Positions 18,905 through 27,321 of a stretch of 64,000 nt of DNA are shown one piece after another. Made by a program: the position numbers and the translations under genes. The DNA lies in NCBI RefSeq assembly GCF_029946165.1, contig NZ_JAQSDZ010000008.1, positions 62,001 through 126,000 of the forward strand, in the 5' to 3' direction. Positions within the stretch are counted from its first letter, which is position 1. Each line of letters opens with the position of its first letter. Below the pieces are notes generated by a model. The model was not told where the DNA came from. It did no database searches and saw nothing but the letters and a program-made list of their open reading frames with translations. The stretch comes from Methylotenera sp. Lineage in GTDB: Bacteria > Pseudomonadota > Gammaproteobacteria > Burkholderiales > Methylophilaceae.

Positions 18905-20299
18905 CTATTCCTCTTTCATTGAGGCAGCAATGCGCTTGCTTAAAGGGTGTAATAAGTAAGTGAGTAGCGTACGTTCACCTGTTTTGATGACCACTTGTAC
19001 AGGCATACCTGGCTGCAATAATCGGCCGTCAAGCACTTTCAGTCCTTTTGGCGTAATCGATATTTTGGCTAAGTAGTAGCTTGCATTTGTGTAGTTAGGA
19101 TTAGAGGATGTCTCCACCACTAAATCTTTAGAAATGGTTTCCACTTTGCCTTCTACTAACAATTGCGGCGAATTGGCAAACGTAGAGAAACGCACATCAG
19201 CATCTTGCCCCGCATGCACTTTATCAATCAAATGCGGTGGGATTTTGGCGTCTAAAATAAGCGGCTCACCCATCGGGATAATGTCCATTATTTTTTGACC
19301 CGGCTGAATCACAGCACCTACTGTATGCACTTGTAGGCCGATAATTTGACCAGAAGCAGGGGCTAGAATTGAAACACGATTGAGTTCTTCTGCGAGGGCT
19401 TTAAATTTTTCTGCTTCTGATTGCACCGCAAGATTGACTTGCGCCATCTCTGTGTCAATTTCTTTTTTCTCAGTTTGCTGCCTAACCAGCATGCGCTGAC
19501 TCAGTTCTAATATTGCACGCTGGCTACGAGAGATACTGGCTTGTGTATTCGCAATTTGCCCGATTGTTTGTGCTACTTTTTGCTCTAAATCATTTTGCTG
19601 ATTCTTTGGTGCATAACCCTCCAGCACCAGAGCTTTGATGCCATTTAGCTGCTCATTTAATAATGACAATTGTGATTGGTAGCTAGTTAAAACACCTTCA
19701 TCACCTGCTATTTGTGCTTTTTGACCGTGTATCGATTCTTGTATTGCCATGCTTTCTGCAATCAAAGCACTTTGCCTTGCTTGCAATAACTGTGATTGAT
19801 TCACCATGTGCTTTTGCACATAAGGGTCTGTTTGATTTTTGATTAAATCTTCATGAAACTGAATCGTGTTAGCGCCAATTTTCTCAGCTAACAAACGGCT
19901 TTCTTGCGCTCTTAGCCCCATATAATGCTGCTTGATTTCCTCAAATCTCGCTTTAATCACAGCGTCATCTAAGGTAAGTAAAACATCTCCAGCTTTTACT
20001 TCCTGCCCTTCTTTTACCTTTAGTGTTTTAACTATGCCACCGCTTAAATGCTGAACAACTTTATGATTAGTTTCAATGTTAACTACACCCTCTGTTGGCA
20101 CACCTTCATCAAGCGGTGCAAAACCAGCCCATACTGAAAAACCAATCAGTCCAAACAATAAAAATAACAAACCAACACGACTGGATGATTTATTGTTGGC
20201 GTACTTATCTAACTGGCTTACAGCGTCCAGCTTACTTACAGCACTGCTGTTCTGCGAGTCAGTAGTATTCAGCGATTTTTTATTTGAAATGAGTTCCAT
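18905..20299 (-). CDS. HlyD/PrtE-type membrane fusion protein
   Basis: 464 residues. A cytoplasmic N terminus of about 40 residues precedes one membrane helix (VGLLFLLFGLIGFSVWAGFAP), then a biotinyl-lipoyl-like half (HKVVQHLSGGIVKTLKVKEG), a long coiled coil (about 110-300) and the second lipoyl and beta-barrel part (ILAPASGQIIGLQVHTVGAV). It bridges the ABC exporter to TolC. The length and architecture fit type I secretion adaptors (PrtE/LapC) rather than drug efflux. It lies 22 bp after the second ABC gene. Confidence 0.95.
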   Translation of the reverse strand: MELISNKKSLNTTDSQNSSAVSKLDAVSQLDKYANNKSSSRVGLLFLLFGLIGFSVWAGFAPLDEGVPTEGVVNIETNHKVVQHLSGGIVKTLKVKEGQEVKAGDVLLTLDDAVIKARFEEIKQHYMGLRAQESRLLAEKIGANTIQFHEDLIKNQTDPYVQKHMVNQSQLLQARQSALIAESMAIQESIHGQKAQIAGDEGVLTSYQSQLSLLNEQLNGIKALVLEGYAPKNQQNDLEQKVAQTIGQIANTQASISRSQRAILELSQRMLVRQQTEKKEIDTEMAQVNLAVQSEAEKFKALAEELNRVSILAPASGQIIGLQVHTVGAVIQPGQKIMDIIPMGEPLILDAKIPPHLIDKVHAGQDADVRFSTFANSPQLLVEGKVETISKDLVVETSSNPNYTNASYYLAKISITPKGLKVLDGRLLQPGMPVQVVIKTGERTLLTYLLHPLSKRIAASMKEE

Positions 20300-20321
20300 G
20301 ATTTTCTAATGTATTTTTCTC

Positions 20322-22049
20322 TTAGGCTGCCTGTTGTTTTAGTTTTAGTAGAGCATCATTCAACTTGCTCAGTACAATTTCTGTTGGACCATGATGGTGT
20401 ATTTCGCCACCTCTCATCACCAACAACTGATCAGTAACTTTGAGTATGTTGGCGCGATGCGAAATCACGATGATGGTTTTTCCTTTATTCTTAAGGGCTA
20501 ACAAGGCTTTTAATAGGTGTTCATCGCCATGTTCATCCAAGTGTGCGTTTGGCTCATCTAGCACCAAAATTGCTGGCTCTTTGTAAATGGCGCGTGCTAA
20601 ACCCACCAATTGGCTTTGTCCGCCAGATAGAGATAAACCAGACTCATCAATTTTGGTGTCGTACCCTAGTGGCAAACGCAAAATCATGTCGTGTATGCCA
20701 ACAGTTTTAGCGGCTGCAATAATTTCTAATGAATCCAGGGTGCCGAAACGGGCAATGTTCTCTGCTATCGAGCCTTCAATGAGGTCGATGTCTTGCGGTA
20801 GATAGCCTAAGCTAGAGACAAGCTGCTGTTGGTTAATTTTCTCAATTGAAATACCATCAACTAAAAGCGCACCATGTTCAACGGGAATTACCCCAACAAG
20901 GCAGCGCGCTAGAGTAGTCTTGCCTGAACCAGAAGGCCCCATAATGGTCAAGATTTGGCCTGATGGTATATGGACACTCAAATCTTTAAGCACTTGCTTA
21001 CTTCCAGCTTGCAAAGTGACATTCAAGTTTTGAAGGATAATCTCCCCCTTAATAGGGGCATAAGTCTCAACTTTGGCAACTTCAACCGAAGCGCTATTTG
21101 CCATTGCTAATAGGGCATTTAATCGACCGAATGCAGCTTTAGCTTGTATCGTTTGCTTCCAAGTGCTCACCACCACATCAAATGGTTGCAAGGCACGCGC
21201 GATTAATACGTTAGAGGCAATCATAGAACCAATCGATATTTGACCTTTTACCGCTAACAATGCCGCCGCAGCCAACATGAGCGATTGCATGGTGTAGCGT
21301 GTAAATTTATTAAGATGCTGGTTTCTACCTTGTATTTTTGTGGCTTTACTGTTTAACGTTTCTGCTATCGTTTGCAAACTTTGCCAGCGCTTGTAGAGTA
21401 GGGGCAGAATCCCCATCACATGCAAGGTTTCTAAATTGCGAATTTTGCTTTGTAGAAACTGTTGATTTTCCAAGTGAGCTTGCATGCTTGCTTTTAATGG
21501 CTTATCGGTGCTGGCTTGGTTCCACACCCCCAGCGCAAATTGAATCAAACAAAACACAACGGCCAACCAACCTAGAGATGGGCTGAGTATGAATAACACA
21601 GCCACGTAAATGAGTGTCCAAGGCATATCAAAAAACGCGAATAAGCCATTGCTGGTTAAAAATTGGCGAATAAAAGTTAAATCTTGCATCGCTTCGCTCG
21701 CGCTTTTCTGTTGACTAACACCTTTTTGATTAAATGCGCGCTCAAACGCCAAGCCAAACAATAGGCTATTTAATGATTGGTCTAATTTCACCCCAGCTTT
21801 TATCGTAATCATTGAGCGCAACCATTCAGCAAATGCAATCGCTAAAATAAAAATGCCGATGAGTAAAGTAACCATTAGTAGCGTCAGTTCATTTTTGCTC
21901 ATCATCACGCGGTCATACAGTTGCAGCATATAAATAGTGGGCGCTAACATCAGTAAATTAGCAATCAAGCTCAGCAAAGCGATGCTTAAAAAGTCGGCCT
22001 TAAGCGGTGCTAAATATTGCATCAACGGCTGTTGCATAAGCTTGCTCAT
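20322..22049 (-). CDS. Type I secretion ABC exporter (second of two)
   Basis: 575 residues of the PrtD/HasD type: six-helix membrane domain (about 20-300), then a nucleotide-binding domain with Walker A GPSGSGKTT (371-379), signature LSGGQSQLVGLARAIY, and Walker B ILVLDEPNAHLDE. No N-terminal C39 peptidase-like domain is present. It overlaps the upstream ABC gene by 4 bp. Two full-length half-transporters in tandem suggest a heterodimer, whereas PrtD and HasD are homodimers. Both have intact Walker motifs, so neither is an obviously dead subunit. Confidence 0.95.
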   Translation of the reverse strand: MSKLMQQPLMQYLAPLKADFLSIALLSLIANLLMLAPTIYMLQLYDRVMMSKNELTLLMVTLLIGIFILAIAFAEWLRSMITIKAGVKLDQSLNSLLFGLAFERAFNQKGVSQQKSASEAMQDLTFIRQFLTSNGLFAFFDMPWTLIYVAVLFILSPSLGWLAVVFCLIQFALGVWNQASTDKPLKASMQAHLENQQFLQSKIRNLETLHVMGILPLLYKRWQSLQTIAETLNSKATKIQGRNQHLNKFTRYTMQSLMLAAAALLAVKGQISIGSMIASNVLIARALQPFDVVVSTWKQTIQAKAAFGRLNALLAMANSASVEVAKVETYAPIKGEIILQNLNVTLQAGSKQVLKDLSVHIPSGQILTIMGPSGSGKTTLARCLVGVIPVEHGALLVDGISIEKINQQQLVSSLGYLPQDIDLIEGSIAENIARFGTLDSLEIIAAAKTVGIHDMILRLPLGYDTKIDESGLSLSGGQSQLVGLARAIYKEPAILVLDEPNAHLDEHGDEHLLKALLALKNKGKTIIVISHRANILKVTDQLLVMRGGEIHHHGPTEIVLSKLNDALLKLKQQAA

Positions 22050-23833
22050 ATCGCGGCCGCCTTAACTTGCTGGTTCTTATTTTGAGGAGCCTGATTTTGA
22101 TAAACTTGGTTTTGTGAAGGTTGATTTTGAGAAGCATGGTTTTGCGAAGTTTGTAGCGTAGCCATCACTTCTGCTGGTTTGCCATAACGAAACATTTGGC
22201 CGTTCATCATAATCATCAAATAGTCCGCAATATTGACGATATTATGTAAGTGGCTAATGAGAATAAATGTGCAACCCTGCGCTTTCAAACTAGCAATCGT
22301 GCTTTGTAAGGCTTTGTCACCCACTTCATCTAAATTGGCATTGGGCTCATCCAGTATGATGATTTTTGGGTTGCCATAAATCGCGCGCGCCAAACCGATT
22401 AATTGCCTGCGGCCGCCTGATAAAAACTCGCCATCTTGCCCAATTTGGGTATTCACGCCATCGGGCAAATCGGCGATTAAGTCGTTTAACCCCAGCAATT
22501 CAATCACAGTGTTGAGTTTTTCAGTATCCACCTCGTTAAATCTGGCAATGTTTTCGGCTAAGGTGCCATTCATTAACTCAATGGATTGTGGTAAATAACC
22601 AATATGTTCGCCAAGCTCATTTTTGTTCCAGGCAAATGCATCCACACCGTTAAATCGTACTTTGCCATTGGTTGGCTGATGCAAACCGACCAAAAGTTTA
22701 CTGAGTGTAGTTTTACCAGAGGCAGAAGGCCCAGCGATGACCAGCACTTCACCTGGGTTAAGTTTGAACTGGATATTTTTTAAAAATACCTCACGCTTTC
22801 CAGCATCGCTAGGCAATGCGTAGCTTAGTGCTTCAACACTCACATCACCTGTGGGTGCAGGCAAAGCCATGCCACTTTTATTTTCTGAGTAATTGGCAAG
22901 CAAACTCGCTAAGCGACCATACGCGTCTTGCGCATCTGCCAACACTCGCCACTGTGAGACTAATTGCATAAAGGGTGAAAATACTCTGGCCGCCAAAATT
23001 GACGCGATAATCATCATGGCGCCACCTTGTGGCATCAGATTACTAATCACTAAATAACAAGCCAGCCCAAGCACTAAAGAAGATTGCATGGTTTGTAAAA
23101 ACTTAGAACTAGCCGCACTTTTACTCGCCACTTCTGAAGCCTGCGCTTGGTGATACAAAAAAGCTTGTTGTTTACCCAACCAGCGTTGTTGAATAGGCAA
23201 TAACATGCCCATTGATTTAACCACTTCAGATTTTCTGCTGACTGTTGAAAAGTAACTTTGCGCTTCAACAGCAAATTGATTGGCTTGTTTCATTTGTGAA
23301 TGAATGCGCGATTGATTCAACAAAATAATGACAATTTGAACCACCAATGCAATCAAGGTAAAAAATCCTAGCACTGGATGAATAAAAAAGAGGGTAGTGA
23401 TAAAAATGAATGAAAATGGAATATCCATCAGGCCAATTAGAGCTGGTGAACTCAAGCTCTCTTTTAGCGTTTTAAAGTCTGTAAATACTTGCTGAATAGG
23501 AAAGTTAAAGGCTTTAAGTTTGGCTAAAAATGCAGCGTTAAATACTGTTTGACTCAAGTATTGTTCAATACTGAGTGCGGCATGCTCAATTTGTTGTTTG
23601 CGCACCCATTCAAGGCACTCCATCACCAAATAGATAAACACCACTAACAACGTCAGCATGATGAGCGTTGTGGTGTTTCTGCTGTTAATCACGCGGTCAT
23701 ACACTTCAAGCATGTACCATGAGGGCGCAAGCAACATTAAATTGGTAAACAAGCCAAAAAACATGGCGTTACGGTAGTAAGGCGCGAGCGAGAACAGTGA
23801 TTTTTTTAGCGAAATTTGTGGCGTTGTATTCAA
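22046..23833 (-). CDS. Type I secretion ABC exporter (first of two)
   Basis: 595 residues, same layout as its downstream neighbour: membrane domain to about residue 310, Walker A GPSASGKTT (368-376), signature LSGGRRQ (471-477), Walker B with D495-E496. The last 35 residues form a repetitive Gln/Asn tail built on SQNQ and YQNQ units, ending before KAAAI; this tail is unusual for the family. The gene starts about 40 bp after the RTX gene's terminator, so it depends on read-through or its own promoter, which I could not pin down. Confidence 0.95.
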   Translation of the reverse strand: MNTTPQISLKKSLFSLAPYYRNAMFFGLFTNLMLLAPSWYMLEVYDRVINSRNTTTLIMLTLLVVFIYLVMECLEWVRKQQIEHAALSIEQYLSQTVFNAAFLAKLKAFNFPIQQVFTDFKTLKESLSSPALIGLMDIPFSFIFITTLFFIHPVLGFFTLIALVVQIVIILLNQSRIHSQMKQANQFAVEAQSYFSTVSRKSEVVKSMGMLLPIQQRWLGKQQAFLYHQAQASEVASKSAASSKFLQTMQSSLVLGLACYLVISNLMPQGGAMMIIASILAARVFSPFMQLVSQWRVLADAQDAYGRLASLLANYSENKSGMALPAPTGDVSVEALSYALPSDAGKREVFLKNIQFKLNPGEVLVIAGPSASGKTTLSKLLVGLHQPTNGKVRFNGVDAFAWNKNELGEHIGYLPQSIELMNGTLAENIARFNEVDTEKLNTVIELLGLNDLIADLPDGVNTQIGQDGEFLSGGRRQLIGLARAIYGNPKIIILDEPNANLDEVGDKALQSTIASLKAQGCTFILISHLHNIVNIADYLMIMMNGQMFRYGKPAEVMATLQTSQNHASQNQPSQNQVYQNQAPQNKNQQVKAAAI

Positions 23834-23875
23834 AGTTTTTTTACTTTAATAATTTAGTAGGTTTAAGGTTTAAAC

Positions 23876-23909
23876 AAAAAAAGCGAGTGAATATAAAATC
23901 CACTCGCTT
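23876..23909 (-). terminator. Terminator after the RTX gene
   Basis: Hairpin AAGCGAGTG...CACTCGCTT (23881-23909), followed on the minus strand by a run of seven Ts (23882-23876). It lies between the RTX stop (23918) and the first ABC exporter (start 23833), and probably sets a high RTX to low exporter ratio. Confidence 0.88.
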
Positions 23910-23917
23910 TATGCTTA

Positions 23918-26074
23918 CTAAACCACTACAACATCACTTGCTGTAAAGGTGTTCACACCTAATAGTTGTGCAATACTCACTGCTGCACCAGCACCACTGC
24001 CATCGGCGTCGTAACTTAACATTTTGCTTGTTGTGTTAAACAACAAATAGTCATTGGCATCAGCTGCTGTGCCAGTTGCATTAACACGCAACATGCTCGT
24101 GTTAAAGCCTGCAAGTTGACTATATTGGTCTAAATGCAACTCAACTTTGTCTGTACCATGTAAAAAATCAGTAATGGTATCAACACCAGTCAAATTAAAT
24201 GCAGTATCAACATAAGTTTGCACTTCTGTAGCTGCGCCAGTAATCACTTGCTCATGTACTTGGCCAAACACAAAAGTATCTTTACCCGTACCACCTGTTA
24301 AAGTATCGTTACCGCCATTGCCCACAAACACATCTGCTTTAGTGGTACCGATAAAGGTGTTGGTATTAGCATTGCCTTCAAAGCGCAAGCCATTGGTGGT
24401 CACACCAGAAGCATCAACTACCACATTGTTAATGCTGCCGCCGTTGTTGCCTAGTGTGTTGGATAAATCTGCCACAGAGCTGTTAGCGCGGTGGTAGTAA
24501 TGGTCGTTAAGTAATTGTAAAGCAGCGTTTTCTACATTTAAACGGCCTGCTGTGCCACCCACTTGCACAACTTCCATGCTTTGAAAGTTAGCATTATTAA
24601 GCACAATAGTGTTGTTACCAGCCACCGCGCCAATGCCTGTAGTAATGCGCAAAGTATCTACACCTAAACCACCCACGATTAAATCATGATTAGCACCAGT
24701 TGCAATCCATTCTGCATTGCCATCATCCGCTTTACTGGTAGTGCCCTGTACGCCACTGCCAAAACCGCCAATGGTGAAAATGTCATCGCCAGCTTCACCG
24801 TAGAGCTTATCTGCACCACCATGACCAACGATTAAGTCATTACCATCGTTTGCGTAATAGGTATCATCACCCAAACGCATAGTGGCGTTATCTACCCCTG
24901 CGCTACCATACACGGTTTCGCTGGCCCCAGCAGACTCATTAGCACCGTCAATACGCACATAACTACCTGCCAAACCCTCAGATGCATCGTAAATCATGTC
25001 CACATTGTGGAAAAGATTGGCAACGGTAAAGTCATCAAACTGCAACTCAGATGCTGAGTAAGTCACTGTTGTTGCACCCACAATAGTATCTGCTGGAACA
25101 AACTCTGTATCAGCATACTCCAGCTCTAATGTGACTGATTCTGCTGGGCCTCCTGCAACACCGTAAATATGAGTGCCTGGGTTTAAAAAGCCAAGATCAA
25201 GCGATTCACCATTATTTAAAAGCTGTTCAGCTGAAAGGGTAATGTTTACGCCACTTGCTAACTCAATACGCTCAATACCGCTAAATGCAAGTGACTCTGA
25301 AAAATCACCCGATTTTGTAAATTCCAGCGTATCAACCGCGTTGTAACCAGCAATTGAGCTAGCAAATGTGCTAATTGCGGTAGTAGAACCGGGATGATAG
25401 GCGATGTCAATACGCACATCGGTCTCTGTTTGTTCGGCAACTTCAATGTCATCAAGCTCAATCCGCAAACCTGTAGTGGTATCAAGTACAGTAAGCTCAC
25501 CTGTTCCTTCATCTTCTTCAACTTCCACGTACCGTGCTTCTTCTCCCTCATTGTCCAGATCAGATATACCAGCTTCAATAATCACACCTGTTACTTCGGA
25601 ACTAATAATGAAAGTATCGTTATCTTCTCCGCCTAGCAATAGGTCATCGGAAGTAACCAAAAACACATTACCATCAACCGTTTCATCTCCCGCACTGGCG
25701 CCATCACCCTGCACATAATCAGCCCCACCGCCTCCAGTCAGTATATCGTCACCATCACCACCGTAAATCTCATCATTATCAGCACCTCCATCAAGAATAT
25801 CATTGCCATCTCCACCAAAAATAGAATCAATTCCTGAATCACCAAACGCAATATTAGTACCGTTACCTACGTCGATGGTATCACCACCAGCACCGCCAAA
25901 AATAATATCGTTGCCCTCACCACCCAGTAAAATATCATCACCAGCACCCCCAGCAATAACATCATTACCATTGCCACCATCAATGAAATTACCCAAATCA
26001 TTACCAATAATTAAATCAGAAGCGTCAGTACCTGTATATTCCGTCTCGGTTGAATTAAATTTTTTATAAGCCAT
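23918..26074 (-). CDS. RTX (hemolysin-type calcium-binding) secreted protein
   Basis: 718 residues from the ATG at 26074, which has AGGAG 7 bases upstream; the ATG at 26080 is only one base from it. Nonapeptide GGxGxD repeats occur in three blocks: about residues 20-135, 385-440 and 585-605. No protease (HExxH), lipase or adenylate cyclase motif is visible. The C terminus has the serralysin-type FVFG...ITDFLHGTDKVEL module and ends DVVVV, a type I secretion signal. The middle (about 140-380) is acidic and beta-rich. It is the likely substrate of the adjacent type I system. It could be a surface-layer, adhesin or metal-binding protein. RTX sites normally bind calcium and can accept lanthanides chemically, but binding here is only inference. 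Confidence 0.9.
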   Translation of the reverse strand: MAYKKFNSTETEYTGTDASDLIIGNDLGNFIDGGNGNDVIAGGAGDDILLGGEGNDIIFGGAGGDTIDVGNGTNIAFGDSGIDSIFGGDGNDILDGGADNDEIYGGDGDDILTGGGGADYVQGDGASAGDETVDGNVFLVTSDDLLLGGEDNDTFIISSEVTGVIIEAGISDLDNEGEEARYVEVEEDEGTGELTVLDTTTGLRIELDDIEVAEQTETDVRIDIAYHPGSTTAISTFASSIAGYNAVDTLEFTKSGDFSESLAFSGIERIELASGVNITLSAEQLLNNGESLDLGFLNPGTHIYGVAGGPAESVTLELEYADTEFVPADTIVGATTVTYSASELQFDDFTVANLFHNVDMIYDASEGLAGSYVRIDGANESAGASETVYGSAGVDNATMRLGDDTYYANDGNDLIVGHGGADKLYGEAGDDIFTIGGFGSGVQGTTSKADDGNAEWIATGANHDLIVGGLGVDTLRITTGIGAVAGNNTIVLNNANFQSMEVVQVGGTAGRLNVENAALQLLNDHYYHRANSSVADLSNTLGNNGGSINNVVVDASGVTTNGLRFEGNANTNTFIGTTKADVFVGNGGNDTLTGGTGKDTFVFGQVHEQVITGAATEVQTYVDTAFNLTGVDTITDFLHGTDKVELHLDQYSQLAGFNTSMLRVNATGTAADANDYLLFNTTSKMLSYDADGSGAGAAVSIAQLLGVNTFTASDVVVV

Positions 26075-26101
26075 GTTCATACTCCTGTAAATTTTGTTTT
26101 A

Positions 26102-26131
26102 TAAAAAGCAAGGTAGCATTGCCACCTTGCT
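26102..26131 (-). terminator. Terminator after the secreted-protein gene
   Basis: Perfect-looking hairpin AGCAAGGT...ACCTTGCT (26107-26131) followed by TTTTTAT on the minus strand. It separates the gene at 26166-27173 from the RTX gene, whose promoter must lie between about 26075 and 26110 or which is expressed by read-through. Confidence 0.85.
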
Positions 26132-26165
26132 AATTTAGCCAAATTACTTAAGGCATGTTATTGAA

Positions 26166-27173
26166 TTAAGGTACCGTTGCACCCGGAGGTGCATACCCAT
26201 CAATAGCAATTTCTTTGAAAGATGCTAATTCCTGAGCAGTTTGACGCAAGCGAATTGCGCCTGTTTTCACCCAAGTTGATGGCGCTGAAGAATTGCAAGG
26301 TGCCTCAATATAAGTCATTGCTGAAACTGCATTAGTGCCACCGTCATCATCTTTATAAACAGAGTCAACGGTAAACTCTACCCAGTTACTATTAACCTGT
26401 GCATCTTGTTGTCCTGCGCCAGCTGCTGGAGTCACAGTGTTTGCTGCAAGCGCTGTGTTAACTCCGTTGATATTAAGCGTAGTAGAGCCAGCAATCGTAG
26501 GTAAATCTAGATAGCCACTACCATTATTTTGTTGTTCTGCTAAAGTGCCTCCGCCATAGATATAATTACGGTGCTGAACAGAAGTAAATGTTCTGCCAAC
26601 GCGGAAAGCAGGCGATGCATTACTACCTGAAGGGAGAAAGTACCCAACATTAACAGCGCCAGAACCACTATGACCACCACGTGCGATACCATTGACTTCA
26701 AAGTAAGGACCTGTCGTGCCGCCAGCACCGCCAGTAGTATGATTAGTATTAGTCAGATTAGAAACCTGCGTGCCAAAAATACACATCGTCTTAGCGGAAT
26801 TACGCCAAACTCTGTCAACCACTGTGCCAATACTTGTCCCACCTCCAGTAATATAAGGTAATGGACGATTAGTTGATGCTGCCAATGTATATCCAGCCAC
26901 AGGTGCTGTTGATGAGTTGGCCAAACCAGTAATTTCACATGAACCTCCAGAACCGGCGGCATAAGGAGTAGAACCGAAAGTCATTCTTGCTAACAGGTCT
27001 GTTGTAGCTGGTCCAGCGAGCGGTGGGATTGTCCGGCCACTGTTATATGCATTAATATAAGCTGAACCAGTTGGGGCAGCGACTAATGAGCACAACGTAC
27101 CAGCGGCATAAGTTTGCGCTGACGCAACACTTAGTGCACTTAATACTACTAATTTTAAAGTTAAATTTTTCAT
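26166..27173 (-). CDS. Secreted protein of unknown function
   Basis: 335 residues with a clear Sec signal peptide (MKNLTLKLVVLSALSVASAQ, cleavage near TYA-AG). The mature part is rich in Gly, Ala, Ser, Thr and Asn and looks beta-structured. It has four cysteines (TLCS, GSCE, TMCI, APCN) that could form two disulfides. I do not recognise a family. No C-terminal sorting tag or membrane anchor is visible. Its place between the TonB-dependent receptor and the RTX/type I genes, in a cluster with a type II secretion system, makes it a candidate type II substrate or a surface partner of the receptor. It has its own terminator. Confidence 0.7.
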   Translation of the reverse strand: MKNLTLKLVVLSALSVASAQTYAAGTLCSLVAAPTGSAYINAYNSGRTIPPLAGPATTDLLARMTFGSTPYAAGSGGSCEITGLANSSTAPVAGYTLAASTNRPLPYITGGGTSIGTVVDRVWRNSAKTMCIFGTQVSNLTNTNHTTGGAGGTTGPYFEVNGIARGGHSGSGAVNVGYFLPSGSNASPAFRVGRTFTSVQHRNYIYGGGTLAEQQNNGSGYLDLPTIAGSTTLNINGVNTALAANTVTPAAGAGQQDAQVNSNWVEFTVDSVYKDDDGGTNAVSAMTYIEAPCNSSAPSTWVKTGAIRLRQTAQELASFKEIAIDGYAPPGATVP

Positions 27174-27321
27174 TTACTTCTCCATAGAGTTACAATTAGC
27201 AGGCATTTATGGCTGCCTGCGGTACCAATTCACCGCCATCACTTTTTAGGCCCTTATAAGTTCTAAGCATGATGTTGGTTGAATGCTTTAAGGTGGCTAT
27301 AAATGCACCCTCGCATTTGCT
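27174..27321 (-). promoter_or_regulatory. Gap with a GCAGGCA inverted repeat
   Basis: The 148-bp gap between the secreted-protein gene and the TonB-receptor gene contains an inverted repeat, GCAGGCA...TGCCTGC (27199-27220), about 26-47 bp before the secreted-protein start. It has no T run, so it is more likely a leader hairpin or operator than a terminator. I could not identify a convincing promoter. Confidence 0.4.

Noticed and set aside
25730-26030. Short tandem DNA repeats suggesting a CRISPR or minisatellite
   Set aside because: They are degenerate codons of the RTX nonapeptide repeats in the coding frame, with no identical repeats or spacers.
23918-26074. RTX protein as a HasA-type hemophore or a serralysin protease
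   Set aside because: Far longer than HasA, with abundant RTX repeats that HasA lacks, and no HExxH zinc-protease motif.
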